A stretch of 64,000 bases of DNA from Larkinella humicola (GTDB taxonomy: Bacteria > Bacteroidota > Bacteroidia > Cytophagales > Spirosomataceae), in NCBI RefSeq assembly GCF_008727875.1, contig NZ_VTWS01000009.1, positions 211,543 through 275,542 on the forward strand. The letters are read 5' to 3'. Every line of letters begins with the position of its first letter. Within the stretch, counting starts at the first letter, position 1. The translations under genes were made by a program, and so were the position numbers. Of this stretch, positions 43,518 through 52,833 are shown one piece after another. The notes beneath the pieces were generated by a model. That model ran no database searches and was not told the DNA's origin. It worked only from the letters and a program-made list of their open reading frames with translations.

Positions 43518-46484
43518 ATGAATTTATCGGTTAGTCTGCCGCCTGACGGCTCCTTTCAGCAACCCAACGTTGAACATCTTGATCCCAAACAGTATATTAT
43601 CATCAAGGGTGCCCGGGTTCACAACCTGAAAAGCATCGACGTCGCCATTCCGCGCAACAAACTGGTGGTGATCACCGGCCTTTCGGGCTCGGGTAAATCC
43701 TCCCTGGCGTTCGACACGTTATTTGCTGAAGGTCAGCGAATGTATGTCGAAAGCCTGAGCAGCTACGCCCGGCAGTTTCTGGGCCGGATGGAAAAACCCG
43801 AGGTCGATTACATCAAAGGGGTGTCGCCGGCCATTGCCATCGAACAGAAGGTAACGACCCGCAATCCCCGCTCAACGGTTGGAACGACCACCGAAATTTA
43901 TGACTACCTGAAATTGCTTTTTGCCCGTGTGGGCATCACCTACTCGCCCGTTTCGGGGCAGGAAGTGCGCAAAGATACGGTAACAGACGTCGTTAAATAC
44001 CTGTATACCTACGAACAGGGGCAACGTGTGCTGATTATGGCACCGCTGCACATCCGGCCCGACCGGACGCTGGCCGACGAGCTGAAAGTGTTGCTCCAGA
44101 AAGGCTACACCCGGATTGTGGCCGACGGCGAAGTGCTGTTCATGGAAGAAATGCTGGAACAGGGTGTGAAAGAACCCGCGCCGGGGGCCGCGCTGGAAAT
44201 TCTGATCGACCGCAGCACGGTTCAGTTCGATGCGGACGGGCAGCCCGACGAAGACAGTCAATACCGGTTTTCGGATTCGATCCAGACCGCTTTCAACGAA
44301 GGCGAAGGCGTTTGCCGGGTCGATGTCGTGGGCAAAGAATCACGCGTTTTCTCGGATAAATTCGAACTGGACGGGCTGGTTTTTGAAGAACCGAGCGTCA
44401 ACCTGTTCACCTTCAACAACCCGTATGGTGCCTGCCGCCGGTGCGACGGTTTTGGTAAAGTGCTGGGCATCGACCCGGACCTGGTCATTCCCGACAAAAA
44501 TCTGTCGGTCTTTGAAGGTGCCCTGGCACCCTGGCGAAGCGAGAAAATGAACGAGGAGTTTCTGAAACCACTGCTCAAAAACGGCATCCGGTTCGACTTC
44601 CCGATTCACCGCCCGTATAAAGATCTTTCGCCGGAGCAAAAAGAAACACTCTGGACGGGTAACAAATATTTCCAGGGCCTGAATGCGTTTTTCGATTTTG
44701 TCGAAAGCCAGACGTTCAAGGTCCAATACCGCGTGATGCTGTCGCGCTACCGCGGCAAAACCTCCTGCCCCGAATGCCGGGGTTCGCGGCTGCGGAAGGA
44801 CGCCAGTTACGTAAAAATTGCCGGTGGAAAATCCATCACCGACATTGTGCTGATGCCGATTGGGGAAGCCGCCGGTTTTTTCCGGAATCTGGAACTTCCC
44901 CCGCACCAGCAGGAAGTGGGCAAACGGTTGCTCACCGAAATCCGCAACCGCCTGGACTACATGGAGCGCGTCGGGCTGACCTATTTAACGCTAAACCGCC
45001 TGACCAACACATTGTCCGGCGGTGAATACCAGCGTATTAAACTGGCAACCTCGCTCGGTAGTGCGCTGGTTGGATCGATGTATATTCTGGATGAACCCAG
45101 CATTGGCCTCCACCCGCGCGACACCAGGCAACTGGTGAGCGTGCTGGAAACCCTCCGCGATCTGGGCAATACTGTCATTGTGGTCGAACACGAAGAAGAA
45201 GTGATGCGGGCGGCCGACCAACTCATCGACATCGGCCCGGATGCGGGTGTCAACGGCGGCCACCTGGTGTTTCAGGGCACCTGGGAGGAAATTATGAGTG
45301 AAGAGTTAAGCGTGAAGAGTTATCGTGAGAACGAAGAACAACCGCCTGGCAACTCCGTCGTAACTCATACCTCTTCACCGCCGGGCGGCCCCGTCTTCAC
45401 TAACAATTCGCACACCCTCGCTTTTCTGACGGGAAAAGAAACCGTGCCCGTGCCGAAATTCCGGCGGAAAGCCACGCACTGGCTCGAAGTGAACGGTGCG
45501 CGGGAAAACAACCTGAAGGATCTGGACGTACGGTTTCCGCTGAACACGCTGACGGTGGTGACGGGCGTGAGTGGTTCGGGCAAATCGACGCTGATCCGCA
45601 AGGTGTTGTACCCGGCCTTGACGCGGTTGAAGGGCGACGGTTCGGAAGAAGCGGGCAAGCACGACAGCCTGGGCGGCAGTCTGGACCGCGTCACCTCCAT
45701 TGAGATGATCGACCAGAATCCGATTGGTAAGTCGTCGCGCTCGAACCCAGTGACGTACATCAAAGCCTACGATTATTTGCGGCAGGTGATGGCGGAACAG
45801 CCCGTGGCAAAAGCGCGGGGCTATAAACCGTCGCACTTTTCGTTCAACGTGGATGGCGGTCGCTGCGAGGTGTGCCAGGGCGAAGGCGAGGTCAAGATCG
45901 AGATGCAGTTCATGGCCGATATTTTCCTGAAATGCGAAGGCTGTAACGGCAAGCGGTTTAAGCAGGAAATTCTGGAAGTGACGCTCAACGACAAAAACGT
46001 GGCGGATATTCTGGAAATGACCGTCGATGAAGCCATTGACTACTTCCGGAAAGCTGAACCGAAGATGGTTGAAAAACTGATGCCGTTGCAGGATGTCGGT
46101 TTGGGCTATATTACGCTGGGGCAGTCGTCCAACACCTTGTCGGGTGGTGAAGCCCAGCGGGTTAAGCTGGCGTCGTTTCTGGGAAAAGGCAACGCCAACA
46201 AAGGCGGAACGCTGTTCATTTTTGACGAACCGACCACCGGTTTGCACTTCCACGACATCCGCAAGCTGCTGAAAGCCATCAACGCGCTGGTCGATCAGGG
46301 CGACAGTGTCATCATCATCGAACACAATACCGAGATCATCAAATCGGCCGACTACCTCATCGACCTCGGCCCCGAAGGCGGGGATACGGGCGGTTACGTC
46401 ACCTTTGCCGGCACCCCGGAAGAGCTGGTAAAATTACCGCAGGGCGAGAATTACACGGCGGATTTTTTGCGGGGGAAAGTGTAA
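43518..46484 (+). CDS. uvrA: UvrABC excinuclease subunit A
   Basis: DNA-damage recognition ATPase of nucleotide excision repair; 988 residues. First ATPase: GLSGSGKSS at 54-62, [20 protein letters not shown] and [18 protein letters not shown]. Second ATPase: GVSGSGKST near 690, [19 protein letters not shown] and [18 protein letters not shown]. Both zinc modules are visible ([10 protein letters not shown] with [19 protein letters not shown] with CEGCNGKRF). Between EEIM (residue 593) and HTLAFLTG (632) there are about 35 extra residues encoded by GTGAAGAGTTA-type inverted repeats, where normal UvrA has a short link to LTG. Everything else is intact. Confidence 0.96.
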   Translation: MNLSVSLPPDGSFQQPNVEHLDPKQYIIIKGARVHNLKSIDVAIPRNKLVVITGLSGSGKSSLAFDTLFAEGQRMYVESLSSYARQFLGRMEKPEVDYIKGVSPAIAIEQKVTTRNPRSTVGTTTEIYDYLKLLFARVGITYSPVSGQEVRKDTVTDVVKYLYTYEQGQRVLIMAPLHIRPDRTLADELKVLLQKGYTRIVADGEVLFMEEMLEQGVKEPAPGAALEILIDRSTVQFDADGQPDEDSQYRFSDSIQTAFNEGEGVCRVDVVGKESRVFSDKFELDGLVFEEPSVNLFTFNNPYGACRRCDGFGKVLGIDPDLVIPDKNLSVFEGALAPWRSEKMNEEFLKPLLKNGIRFDFPIHRPYKDLSPEQKETLWTGNKYFQGLNAFFDFVESQTFKVQYRVMLSRYRGKTSCPECRGSRLRKDASYVKIAGGKSITDIVLMPIGEAAGFFRNLELPPHQQEVGKRLLTEIRNRLDYMERVGLTYLTLNRLTNTLSGGEYQRIKLATSLGSALVGSMYILDEPSIGLHPRDTRQLVSVLETLRDLGNTVIVVEHEEEVMRAADQLIDIGPDAGVNGGHLVFQGTWEEIMSEELSVKSYRENEEQPPGNSVVTHTSSPPGGPVFTNNSHTLAFLTGKETVPVPKFRRKATHWLEVNGARENNLKDLDVRFPLNTLTVVTGVSGSGKSTLIRKVLYPALTRLKGDGSEEAGKHDSLGGSLDRVTSIEMIDQNPIGKSSRSNPVTYIKAYDYLRQVMAEQPVAKARGYKPSHFSFNVDGGRCEVCQGEGEVKIEMQFMADIFLKCEGCNGKRFKQEILEVTLNDKNVADILEMTVDEAIDYFRKAEPKMVEKLMPLQDVGLGYITLGQSSNTLSGGEAQRVKLASFLGKGNANKGGTLFIFDEPTTGLHFHDIRKLLKAINALVDQGDSVIIIEHNTEIIKSADYLIDLGPEGGDTGGYVTFAGTPEELVKLPQGENYTADFLRGKV
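45297..45408. repeat. In-frame repeat element inside uvrA
   Basis: GTGAAGAGTTAAGCGTGAAGAGTTA near 45299 is tandem (GTGAAGAGTTA twice, with a short spacer). Inverted versions (TAACTCATACCTCTTCAC near 45361, GTCTTCACTAAC near 45393) follow. It encodes the variable linker of residues 594-631 with no stop. Confidence 0.55.
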
Positions 46485-46526
46485 CAAGCTGTTTGAATTA
46501 ACCGGGGAGAGCCCTGGAAAGGCGAT

Positions 46527-46570
46527 CTGTCAATAGGCAATAGCATCCATCGGCTATTGCCTATTGACAG
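46527..46570. terminator. Hairpin after uvrA
   Basis: 18-bp perfect arms (46527-46544 and 46553-46570, CTGTCAATAGGCAATAGC and its complement) around an 8-nt loop, 42 bp past the uvrA stop. A second stem just outside pairs TGTTTGAAT near 46490 with ATTCAAACA near 46590. Likely terminator. Confidence 0.75.
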
Positions 46571-46679
46571 GACAGGCCTCCGGCCTTCATTCAAACAACT
46601 TCTAAGGTTTTTTTAGGAGGTTGATTGAATTTATAGCGATAGCCGGGCTTAGTGGTCCGGCTATTGTTGTAGTTGAGCT

Positions 46680-46814
46680 ATGCACGTCATAGTTCGACAA
46701 TCGGGAAATAAGAAAGAATACACCATTCTCATCAATAGTTCAAACAAGTATATTTACTACGAAAAAACTTTTGCATCCCTGAACGTTATGCGTCATTTTA
46801 AAGTGACAGAATGA
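46680..46814 (+). CDS. Short ORF translationally coupled to GrpB gene
   Basis: 44 codons from ATG 46680 to TGA 46812-46814; the stop overlaps the GrpB ATG (ATGA), which suggests coupled translation. The peptide (starting MHVIVRQSGNKKEYTILIN, ending FASLNVMRHFKVTE) is mixed in composition and has no signal or membrane segment. It shares the AT-rich base composition of the next two genes. I do not recognise it; it could be a small accessory protein, the C-terminal remnant of a longer gene, or a leader peptide. Confidence 0.5.
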   Translation: MHVIVRQSGNKKEYTILINSSNKYIYYEKTFASLNVMRHFKVTE

Positions 46815-47344
46815 TACTCGAAAAATATACTTCAAATTGGATTAAGAATTTTACGGACATACAACGTGAGATCGAACCTTCCCTGGACGGGATTGACTAT
46901 TCTATTGAACACGTAGGAAGCACTTCTGTACCCCATTTGGATTCAAAACCAATCATCGATATCGATATTATCTATTCCGATACCTCAGATTTTGAGAAAA
47001 TAAAAGCGAGACTCGAAAAGTTGGGGTACTACCATAATGGTAATCAGGGAATCCAAGACCGTGATGTATTTAAAAGGAATGGAAAATTGGCTAATACCAT
47101 ATTAGACACCATAAAGCATCATCTTTATGTTTGTCCAATTGATAGTAAAGCATTGGAACGCCATATTCTATCCAGAAATTTTTTAAGGAAAAATGAATGG
47201 GCAAGGGTAAAATATCAACAAATGAAATACGATTTAGCTGATCAGGCGAATCAAGATAGAAAGGCATACGCTACATTAAAAGAACTTTATAGCAATGATT
47301 TTATCGACTCAATTATAGAAGAAGAAAAAATATACCATGTTTAG
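46811..47344 (+). CDS. GrpB family protein (UPF0157, nucleotidyltransferase-like)
   Basis: 177-residue protein of the GrpB/UPF0157 family, which has a nucleotidyltransferase-like fold. The key block is IEHVGSTSVPHLDSKPIIDI (residues 32-51), with Gly36-Ser37 and Asp50/Asp52 as the likely metal-binding pair. KHHLYVCP and ALERHILSRNFLRKNEWAR are further family marks. It is cytosolic and the biochemical role is unproven. The DNA is distinctly more AT-rich than the flanking uvrA, suggesting transfer together with its neighbours. It overlaps the next gene by 8 bp. Confidence 0.9.
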   Translation: MILEKYTSNWIKNFTDIQREIEPSLDGIDYSIEHVGSTSVPHLDSKPIIDIDIIYSDTSDFEKIKARLEKLGYYHNGNQGIQDRDVFKRNGKLANTILDTIKHHLYVCPIDSKALERHILSRNFLRKNEWARVKYQQMKYDLADQANQDRKAYATLKELYSNDFIDSIIEEEKIYHV

Positions 47345-48062
47345 ACATCAGGGCAAGACACGAACGTTAAGCCATAATTTAAAAATTGCTTCGCTGTTAT
47401 CTCTTGTTGCCGGCATTGTAAACGTAGCCGGTTTTTTTGCTGTTCAGCGGTTGACAACGAACGTAACCGGTCATTTTGCATTTTTCGTAGAAGAAGTTTT
47501 TAAACTCAATTTTTGGCAAGGATTTGTCTATTTTCTGTATATATTTTTCTTTTTCTTAGGGTCTTTTGTTTCCAGTTTTCTCATTGAAATTATTTCACAA
47601 AAAGACGATCATTATATTTACGTAGTTCCTGCTTCGATAGAATGTTTGATTCTATTTACTATCGGTTTCTGGGGACAGAATTTGCTCATCAAAAACCCAA
47701 ATACTATTGCCTGTAGTTTGCTTTTTGCGATGGGTTTACAGAACTCCCTGGTTACCACCATCTCGAATGCCAGCGTCAGGACAACGCATTTAACGGGGCT
47801 TTTTACCGATCTGGGCATTGAATTATCGCAGTTGTTTTTTTACAAAGAGCGGGAACAGAAGCACAAACTTCTATCGTCAATAAAACTTCGGCTGACCATC
47901 ATCAGTTTCTTTTTTATTGGTGGCATCCTTGGTGGAATTCTATACTCAAAGATGAAACTTCACGCCCTGATTTTTGCTGCAGCTGCCTTAGTTTTAGGCT
48001 TAATTTACGACAACATAAAATTCCGACTCATTCAACTACGACGAAAACTCAAAAGTAGCTGA
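47337..48062 (+). CDS. YoaK/DUF1275 family membrane protein
   Basis: 241-residue inner-membrane protein with six hydrophobic segments (first IASLLSLVAGIVNVAGFFAV, last LILFTIGFWG-type and ALIFAAAALVLGLIYDNI). Family marks of DUF1275/YoaK are AGIVNVAGFF, TNVTGHFAFF, MGLQNSLVTTISNASVRTTH and LTGLFTDLG. It is likely a small transporter; the substrate is unknown. Its start lies inside the end of the GrpB gene (8-bp overlap), so the two form an operon within the same AT-rich islet. Confidence 0.9.
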   Translation: MFRHQGKTRTLSHNLKIASLLSLVAGIVNVAGFFAVQRLTTNVTGHFAFFVEEVFKLNFWQGFVYFLYIFFFFLGSFVSSFLIEIISQKDDHYIYVVPASIECLILFTIGFWGQNLLIKNPNTIACSLLFAMGLQNSLVTTISNASVRTTHLTGLFTDLGIELSQLFFYKEREQKHKLLSSIKLRLTIISFFFIGGILGGILYSKMKLHALIFAAAALVLGLIYDNIKFRLIQLRRKLKSS

Positions 48063-48209
48063 TAAAGAACGAAACAAACAGGCGGTTTGGCATTAGTAAG
48101 AATTGACAAATTAATCCTCACCATTTGTTATTTAGGGTGTTTTTATGGCGACACAACAAAAAAACACGTAACCCGTTGTTCTCCAGAAGCCTTCTCTCCA
48201 AACCGCTCC

Positions 48210-48641
48210 ATGAAAACCGCCTTCCTATTCGCCCTGTTGATCAGCGTTACGGTTCTGAATCACGCCTATTCGGCCGGGGAGCCAACGCCTTTCGCCGGGC
48301 CTGATTCGCTTCCTTCACACCAACCCGCACCCTTCAGACCAATGTTTCTAATTCCTCAACCTGCGCTACGATTTTTGCCACGGTTTCATACGGTCTTCGT
48401 AAAGCCCGGTAAAAATCAATCAGCCGATACGCTGATAAAAGGAGCGTTTTTTTTGCCGACACTTGGCATCGATGAGAAGACCATAACGGTCAAAGCAGGC
48501 GATGCCATTTTACAAGCCGGAAAAGATTATCAATACAACCCCGTCGCGAACCGAATCCAGCTTATATATCCGGCGGCTTTGCGATCAGACGAGCCGATAG
48601 AAATTACCTACAACACCGACCCATTCGAGCGGGCGAATTGA
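48210..48641 (+). CDS. Small secreted protein, SprA-like strand motif
   Basis: 143 residues from ATG 48210 (MKTAFLFALLISVTVLNHAY, signal peptide cleaved near YSA); a longer upstream frame exists but has no signal. After a Pro-rich linker comes a compact beta domain: DEKTITVKAGDAILQAGKDY, QYNPVANRIQLIYPAALRSD, EPIEITYNTDP. This resembles, by eye, the short repeated strand motif of the gliding/T9SS translocon protein SprA (variable, then GxDYxxN, then ISY). It may be a surface or periplasmic partner; function unknown. Confidence 0.6.
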   Translation: MKTAFLFALLISVTVLNHAYSAGEPTPFAGPDSLPSHQPAPFRPMFLIPQPALRFLPRFHTVFVKPGKNQSADTLIKGAFFLPTLGIDEKTITVKAGDAILQAGKDYQYNPVANRIQLIYPAALRSDEPIEITYNTDPFERAN

Positions 48642-48690
48642 ATGGATGTGGAAATTAAAAAAGGGACTACCCGCTATCAGCGGATGCCGT

Positions 48691-48719
48691 TCACGACCCG
48701 GACCAAAGCCGGGTCGTGA
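48691..48719. terminator. Hairpin downstream of small secreted protein gene
   Basis: TCACGACCCGG and its complement CCGGGTCGTGA, 11-bp perfect stem with a 7-nt loop, 50 bp after the stop at 48641. Confidence 0.65.
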
Positions 48720-48827
48720 TCACCGTTTAGTAAATCGGGGGTGATGTGATTCGTTTCAATCCCGAAGAGGTATTACTTTTAAGTGTGTGTATCAGTTCAT
48801 TACTGATATAAAGGTCACTTTTCCGGC

Positions 48828-48863
48828 TGCCCAAAAATCACTGGTATCCGTGATTTTTGGGCA
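48828..48863. terminator. Hairpin upstream of histidine kinase gene
   Basis: 14-bp perfect arms (TGCCCAAAAATCAC and its complement) with an 8-nt loop; an outer CCGG pair extends it. A smaller stem, ATCAGT/ACTGAT, lies at 48791-48807. It may be part of the kinase 5' leader rather than a terminator. Confidence 0.5.
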
Positions 48864-48910
48864 CTAAATCCGGTAATTTTTCGATCCAATCGTCGCCACC
48901 CGTGTGAAAT

Positions 48911-48917
48911 AAGGAGG
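48911..48917 (+). promoter_or_regulatory. Strong Shine-Dalgarno AAGGAGG
   Basis: Ideal 7-base SD, 7 nt before a GTG at 48925 and 22 nt before the ATG at 48940. Such a sequence is unusual in this group and favours the GTG as the kinase start. Confidence 0.6.
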
Positions 48918-48924
48918 ATTTTGA

Positions 48925-51045
48925 GTGTTCAAGGTGTCTATGAAATGGTTTCAACGAGTCGTTTTGCTGATCAGTTGGCTGGGTTCATCCGCTTCCCTGC
49001 TGGCCCAGCGGTATTACACCCCGCCTTTTGACTTCGACCGGAGTATGGACCGGGCTTACGTGGATAGTTTGTTGAAAACTACCCGAATCCGGCTGCTTGG
49101 CCTCGACCGGCTACGCCCCGCCCCCACGGTCGATACCGCCCGGATGGAATACCTGCATTTTATGGCGTATGTCCACTACAGTGGCATGACCCACCGCGAC
49201 AGTGCGCTGCTGGTGGCCAACCACCTCATCCACCTCGCCGAGCGGAAAAAGAACATCAAATACCAGATCAAAGGGCTGCTGGTTACTGAGCGGTATTACC
49301 GGGAGGTCAAAACCGATTACCCCCGGGCGATCAAACTGAACCACCGCCTGCTGTCGCTGATCGAAACCGCCCCGGAGGTATATGCCCTCTATTTCTGGCG
49401 CATCTACCGGAATCTCGGCCACATCAGCAGTTCGATCGGGGAGGATGGCGAAGCCGTGGCCTATTTGCAGAAGAGCATTGCGTGGTTTGGAAAAGACAAA
49501 AAAATCGACCCCGTTCATCTGTCCGACCTCCACCGGATTCTGGCCAATGCCTACAAAGGGCAGCAGCAGTTGGCGGAGGCTGAAATGCACGCCCTCCGGG
49601 CCTGGGACATCCTGAACCAACAACCCAGGGTGTCGATTTCCAACAAGGCCTACCTGACCAACGACATCGGCCTGGTGTATAACCTCCAGCAGAAATTCAC
49701 GCAGGCCATTCCGTACCTGAAACAGTCGGTGGCGTACTGGGAGCAGCTCAAAGCGCCCCTTCCTCAGGCCGACGCACTGGCCGATCTGGCAGTTTCTTAC
49801 CTCGGTAACAAGCAGTATGACGAGGCCATTGCCAACGCAAAGGAAGCTCTGGCGAAGAATCAGAAGGTGCACGCGCCCATGCTAACGGCCTATTCCGTGC
49901 TGATGAATGCCTATGAGCACCAGCAGGATTGGAAGAGTGCCTTTGCTTACCAGCGACTTTATAACGACAAAAAACGGGAGGAACAACGGGCCATCAACCA
50001 GACTGAAAGCCTGCGGAGCAAGGCCCGGTTCGACCGCGAACGACTCGAAACGGCCTACCGCCAGGAGCGGCTGTTGCAAAACCAGCGGTACCAGACGCTG
50101 GCGAAACAGGCTGAAATCGACCGGCTTAACAATACCTTCAAAACGAATGAATTCCGTCGGCTGGCCCAGACCAACGCCTTGAAACACCAGCTCGAAACGC
50201 AGCAACTGAAAACCGCTGCCGCTCAGAAGCAGGCCACCCAGCAAGCCACCATCAAGCAGCTACACATCGACCAGCTCCGGCTGGGCCTGTCGGCGCAGAA
50301 ACGCATCCGAAATCTGTTGTACATTGGAATTGCCATCATCAGCTCGCTGGGGTTTCTGCTGCTGTATTATAGCCTGCGGCTCCGGCGAACCAACCTGACG
50401 TTACGGACCAAAAACCGGGAGATTGAAATGGCGCTGATCAAAGGCCAGACCCTTGAGCGCAAACGCGTGGCAACCGAACTCCACGACCGGGTGAGCAGTC
50501 TGCTCGGTGCCACCAAGATGACGTTCCAAACGATGGACGCCGATATTTTATCGCCCCGCAACAAAACCCTGTACGAAAACAGCCTGAACCTGCTCAACGA
50601 CGCCGTCACGCAGGTTCATCAACTGTCGCGCAACATTTTGCCGGAACAATTGCTCCAGCAGGACTTGCTGGTATCGCTCAAGAGTCTGGTTAAAAAGTTG
50701 AATCTGGTCGAAAAAACGGTGTTTTCGCTGAACTATGATCCCAGCGGCAAATTGCCGCTCAGTCCGGAAGTCAAGTTCAATCTGTACGTGATCTGTCTCG
50801 AACTATGCACGAACATTCTTCGTCATGCCCAGGCCCGGCAGGCACACATCAAGCTGATCTGGTATGACAAGTGGCTGGCCGTGCAGGTTCTGGACGACGG
50901 CATCGGCCTGAACCCGTCGGTAGAAGGCGGTACCGGGCTGCACAACATCCGGGAACGCGCCGAGACGATCGGCGCCCGGTTCTGGCTGGAATCCAGCGAA
51001 TTGGCCGGAACAAAAGCCAGCGTGCTGCTGCCCCTTCCGGAATAG
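48925..51045 (+). CDS. TPR-containing sensor histidine kinase (NarL/HisKA_3-like)
   Basis: 706 residues from GTG 48925 (ATG 48940 is the alternative). Signal/leader to LLAQ (about residue 28), then a periplasmic tetratricopeptide region (about 70-370) and coiled-coil (about 370-455, RFDRERLETAYRQERLLQNQ). A membrane helix follows at about 463-480 (LLYIGIAIISSLGFLLLYY). The dimerisation/phosphoacceptor block is RVATELHDRVSSLLGATKM with His520. The ATPase has the N-box LELCTNILRHAQA, G1 DDGIGL and G2 GGTGLHNIRERAETIGA. It would normally pass phosphate to a LuxR-type response regulator, but none lies next to it. Confidence 0.92.
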   Translation: MFKVSMKWFQRVVLLISWLGSSASLLAQRYYTPPFDFDRSMDRAYVDSLLKTTRIRLLGLDRLRPAPTVDTARMEYLHFMAYVHYSGMTHRDSALLVANHLIHLAERKKNIKYQIKGLLVTERYYREVKTDYPRAIKLNHRLLSLIETAPEVYALYFWRIYRNLGHISSSIGEDGEAVAYLQKSIAWFGKDKKIDPVHLSDLHRILANAYKGQQQLAEAEMHALRAWDILNQQPRVSISNKAYLTNDIGLVYNLQQKFTQAIPYLKQSVAYWEQLKAPLPQADALADLAVSYLGNKQYDEAIANAKEALAKNQKVHAPMLTAYSVLMNAYEHQQDWKSAFAYQRLYNDKKREEQRAINQTESLRSKARFDRERLETAYRQERLLQNQRYQTLAKQAEIDRLNNTFKTNEFRRLAQTNALKHQLETQQLKTAAAQKQATQQATIKQLHIDQLRLGLSAQKRIRNLLYIGIAIISSLGFLLLYYSLRLRRTNLTLRTKNREIEMALIKGQTLERKRVATELHDRVSSLLGATKMTFQTMDADILSPRNKTLYENSLNLLNDAVTQVHQLSRNILPEQLLQQDLLVSLKSLVKKLNLVEKTVFSLNYDPSGKLPLSPEVKFNLYVICLELCTNILRHAQARQAHIKLIWYDKWLAVQVLDDGIGLNPSVEGGTGLHNIRERAETIGARFWLESSELAGTKASVLLPLPE

Positions 51046-51057
51046 CCCGGCTGTCTT

Positions 51058-51888
51058 TTATTTCACCACATACAGCAGATCCTGGTAGTCGATGGTGCCG
51101 GTGCGGCCGACCCAACTCCCGTAATTGATCGTCCGAATCGTCAAGCCGGCTTTCTGAAAAGCTTCTTTGGCATACACCTCGTCAAAGGCAATCATGCTTT
51201 CGGGCAGTTCCTGAATATGCACCATGGTGCGTTCCGTAAACGGCGTCAACTGACGGCCATACAGGCTTTTACCTTCTGCGTTGGCTTTGCGCGACTCGCT
51301 GTTGAGCAAAAACATGGTTATATAGGCTCGTCCCCCTTTTTTCAGGACCCGCGAAATTTCGGCCAGATACTGCTCAAAGTCATTTTCGAGCATGTGGGTA
51401 AACACCGAATTTAGAATCACCAGACTGAAGGTCGAAGACTCGAACGGAAACCGCAGCTCATGGCCCTGCATGGTTCCATTCGGATTATACATCTTATTGT
51501 ATACATTCAGGTGGTGAAAGCGGAAGTGCGGAAACCGTTTCGTTACTTCTTTCGTGCACCAATCCACGCCGTTTTTAACGATCTCGATTCCGTCGTAGCT
51601 ACCCGGAGCGGAGATGTAGTCCGTTAACGGGATCGCAACCCGGCCAATTCCACTGCCAACATCGAGGACGTTGTCCGTTGAATTTAACCCAACCAGTTCC
51701 TTGATATGATCAACCGACTTCCGCCCAACGGCTTTAAAATCACCGTCGCCGATGAAGATCATTCGGGAGGGTGGCGTCAACGCGTCGCGTTCACCGGTCA
51801 GCAATTCCAGCCGGTCGATCATTTCGATTGGAATTATCTTTTTCAAGGAGGTCTTGAGTGAATTGGGCAACAAACTTTTTAATCCCAT
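51058..51888 (-). CDS. Class I SAM-dependent methyltransferase
   Basis: 276-residue cytosolic enzyme. Motif I VLDVGSGIGRVAIPL (residues 74-88) binds S-adenosylmethionine; the acidic loop YDGIEIVKNGVDWC and FSLVILNSVFTHMLENDF (motif post-I/II), followed by ISRVLKKGGRAYITMFLLN, complete the Rossmann core. Residues 1-60 form a helical N-terminal part. Resemblance is to methyltransferases of glycan or small-molecule modification; the substrate is not predictable. It converges on the kinase gene (12 bp between stops) and its codons are somewhat more AT-rich than those of its neighbours. Confidence 0.9.
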   Translation of the reverse strand: MGLKSLLPNSLKTSLKKIIPIEMIDRLELLTGERDALTPPSRMIFIGDGDFKAVGRKSVDHIKELVGLNSTDNVLDVGSGIGRVAIPLTDYISAPGSYDGIEIVKNGVDWCTKEVTKRFPHFRFHHLNVYNKMYNPNGTMQGHELRFPFESSTFSLVILNSVFTHMLENDFEQYLAEISRVLKKGGRAYITMFLLNSESRKANAEGKSLYGRQLTPFTERTMVHIQELPESMIAFDEVYAKEAFQKAGLTIRTINYGSWVGRTGTIDYQDLLYVVK

Positions 51889-52221
51889 AGTGGTGCTTCG
51901 TGATAGTATGTCTGCAATTTAGGAGAAATACCGGGATTGTTTTCATTCCCTTTTTGAACTATCCTTATTTTTAGACACAAATTTGCGTTTAATTTGTAAC
52001 TATTTCAATAAATAGAGCTACAGTCTACGCGGCAATCTGTGGCATTTGGTACGAAATACCGGATTTCTCCCTTTTCGGCTCTTGCCCTATACATTCATTC
52101 AATCCGCGTCCCAACAGGCGGTAGGTAATCGGGCGGTAGTTCGTTTGTTGGCCCTCTCCACTGGCAAATTCGGCGTTTGTTTGTTAAGTTAGTGTCTGGC
52201 ATCACAAAAGGGCAGCCTATT
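51889..52221. other. Divergent intergenic region methyltransferase / cbrC
   Basis: About 330 bp, the first half AT-rich. I see no gene, strong hairpin or repeat; the promoters of both divergent genes must be here. Confidence 0.5.
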
Positions 52222-52830
52222 ATGACCTTTACCTACCTCGATCAACCGGAGCTTTTTATTGGCGTCAGCGATGAAGAGACGCGTTGCGATCTGTGCCACC
52301 AGCAAAAACCGTGTTTCGACGCGGCTGGATTTTTCGGCGAAGACGAACTTGCTTTTATTTGCCCGGATTGTTTATCGAACGGTCGGCTTTACGAACGGGA
52401 TAGTTATACCTGCCAGGGCGATGTGACGGAATTAAAACGGCAACTTAACGAAGCCAATCCAGCGCTGAGTAAAGCCGACATCGACGATCTGGCCGATCAG
52501 AAAACACTCGACCTGGAGAAAACCACCCCACACCTCGTGACCTGGCAGGATTGGGAATGGCCCTGCGCCGACGGGGATTATGCCCGGTTTATCGGTTATG
52601 GTTCAAAACCGCTCTACCGGCAATTGGCCGGCGATTCTGATGCGCAATCCTTGTTCGAAAAATCCCTGTATTATACCCTGGCGGAAGAAACCGATGCGGA
52701 GGAAGTATGGGAAGACGTTCCCAAAAAGGCCATTCCGGATTATGCCGCCAGCAGCAAGTACAGTACGCTTTTTTACGTGTTTAAAAGTCTTCATTCCGAC
52801 CGGATCATCACCCTTTGGGACTCTGATTAA
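52222..52830 (+). CDS. CbrC family protein (UPF0167)
   Basis: 202 residues from ATG 52222 (MTFTYLDQPELFIGVSDEET); an upstream in-frame extension is unlikely. Two Cys pairs, Cys22/Cys25 (CDLC) and Cys47/Cys50 (CPDC), form a probable zinc site, and WQDWEWPCADGDYARFIGYG is the family core. CbrC of E. coli is CreB-regulated and linked to colicin E2 tolerance; the biochemical role is unknown. No signal peptide, so cytosolic. It precedes the D-aminoacylase-type gene by 3 bp and may be co-transcribed with it. Confidence 0.85.
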   Translation: MTFTYLDQPELFIGVSDEETRCDLCHQQKPCFDAAGFFGEDELAFICPDCLSNGRLYERDSYTCQGDVTELKRQLNEANPALSKADIDDLADQKTLDLEKTTPHLVTWQDWEWPCADGDYARFIGYGSKPLYRQLAGDSDAQSLFEKSLYYTLAEETDAEEVWEDVPKKAIPDYAASSKYSTLFYVFKSLHSDRIITLWDSD

Positions 52831-52833
52831 TTC

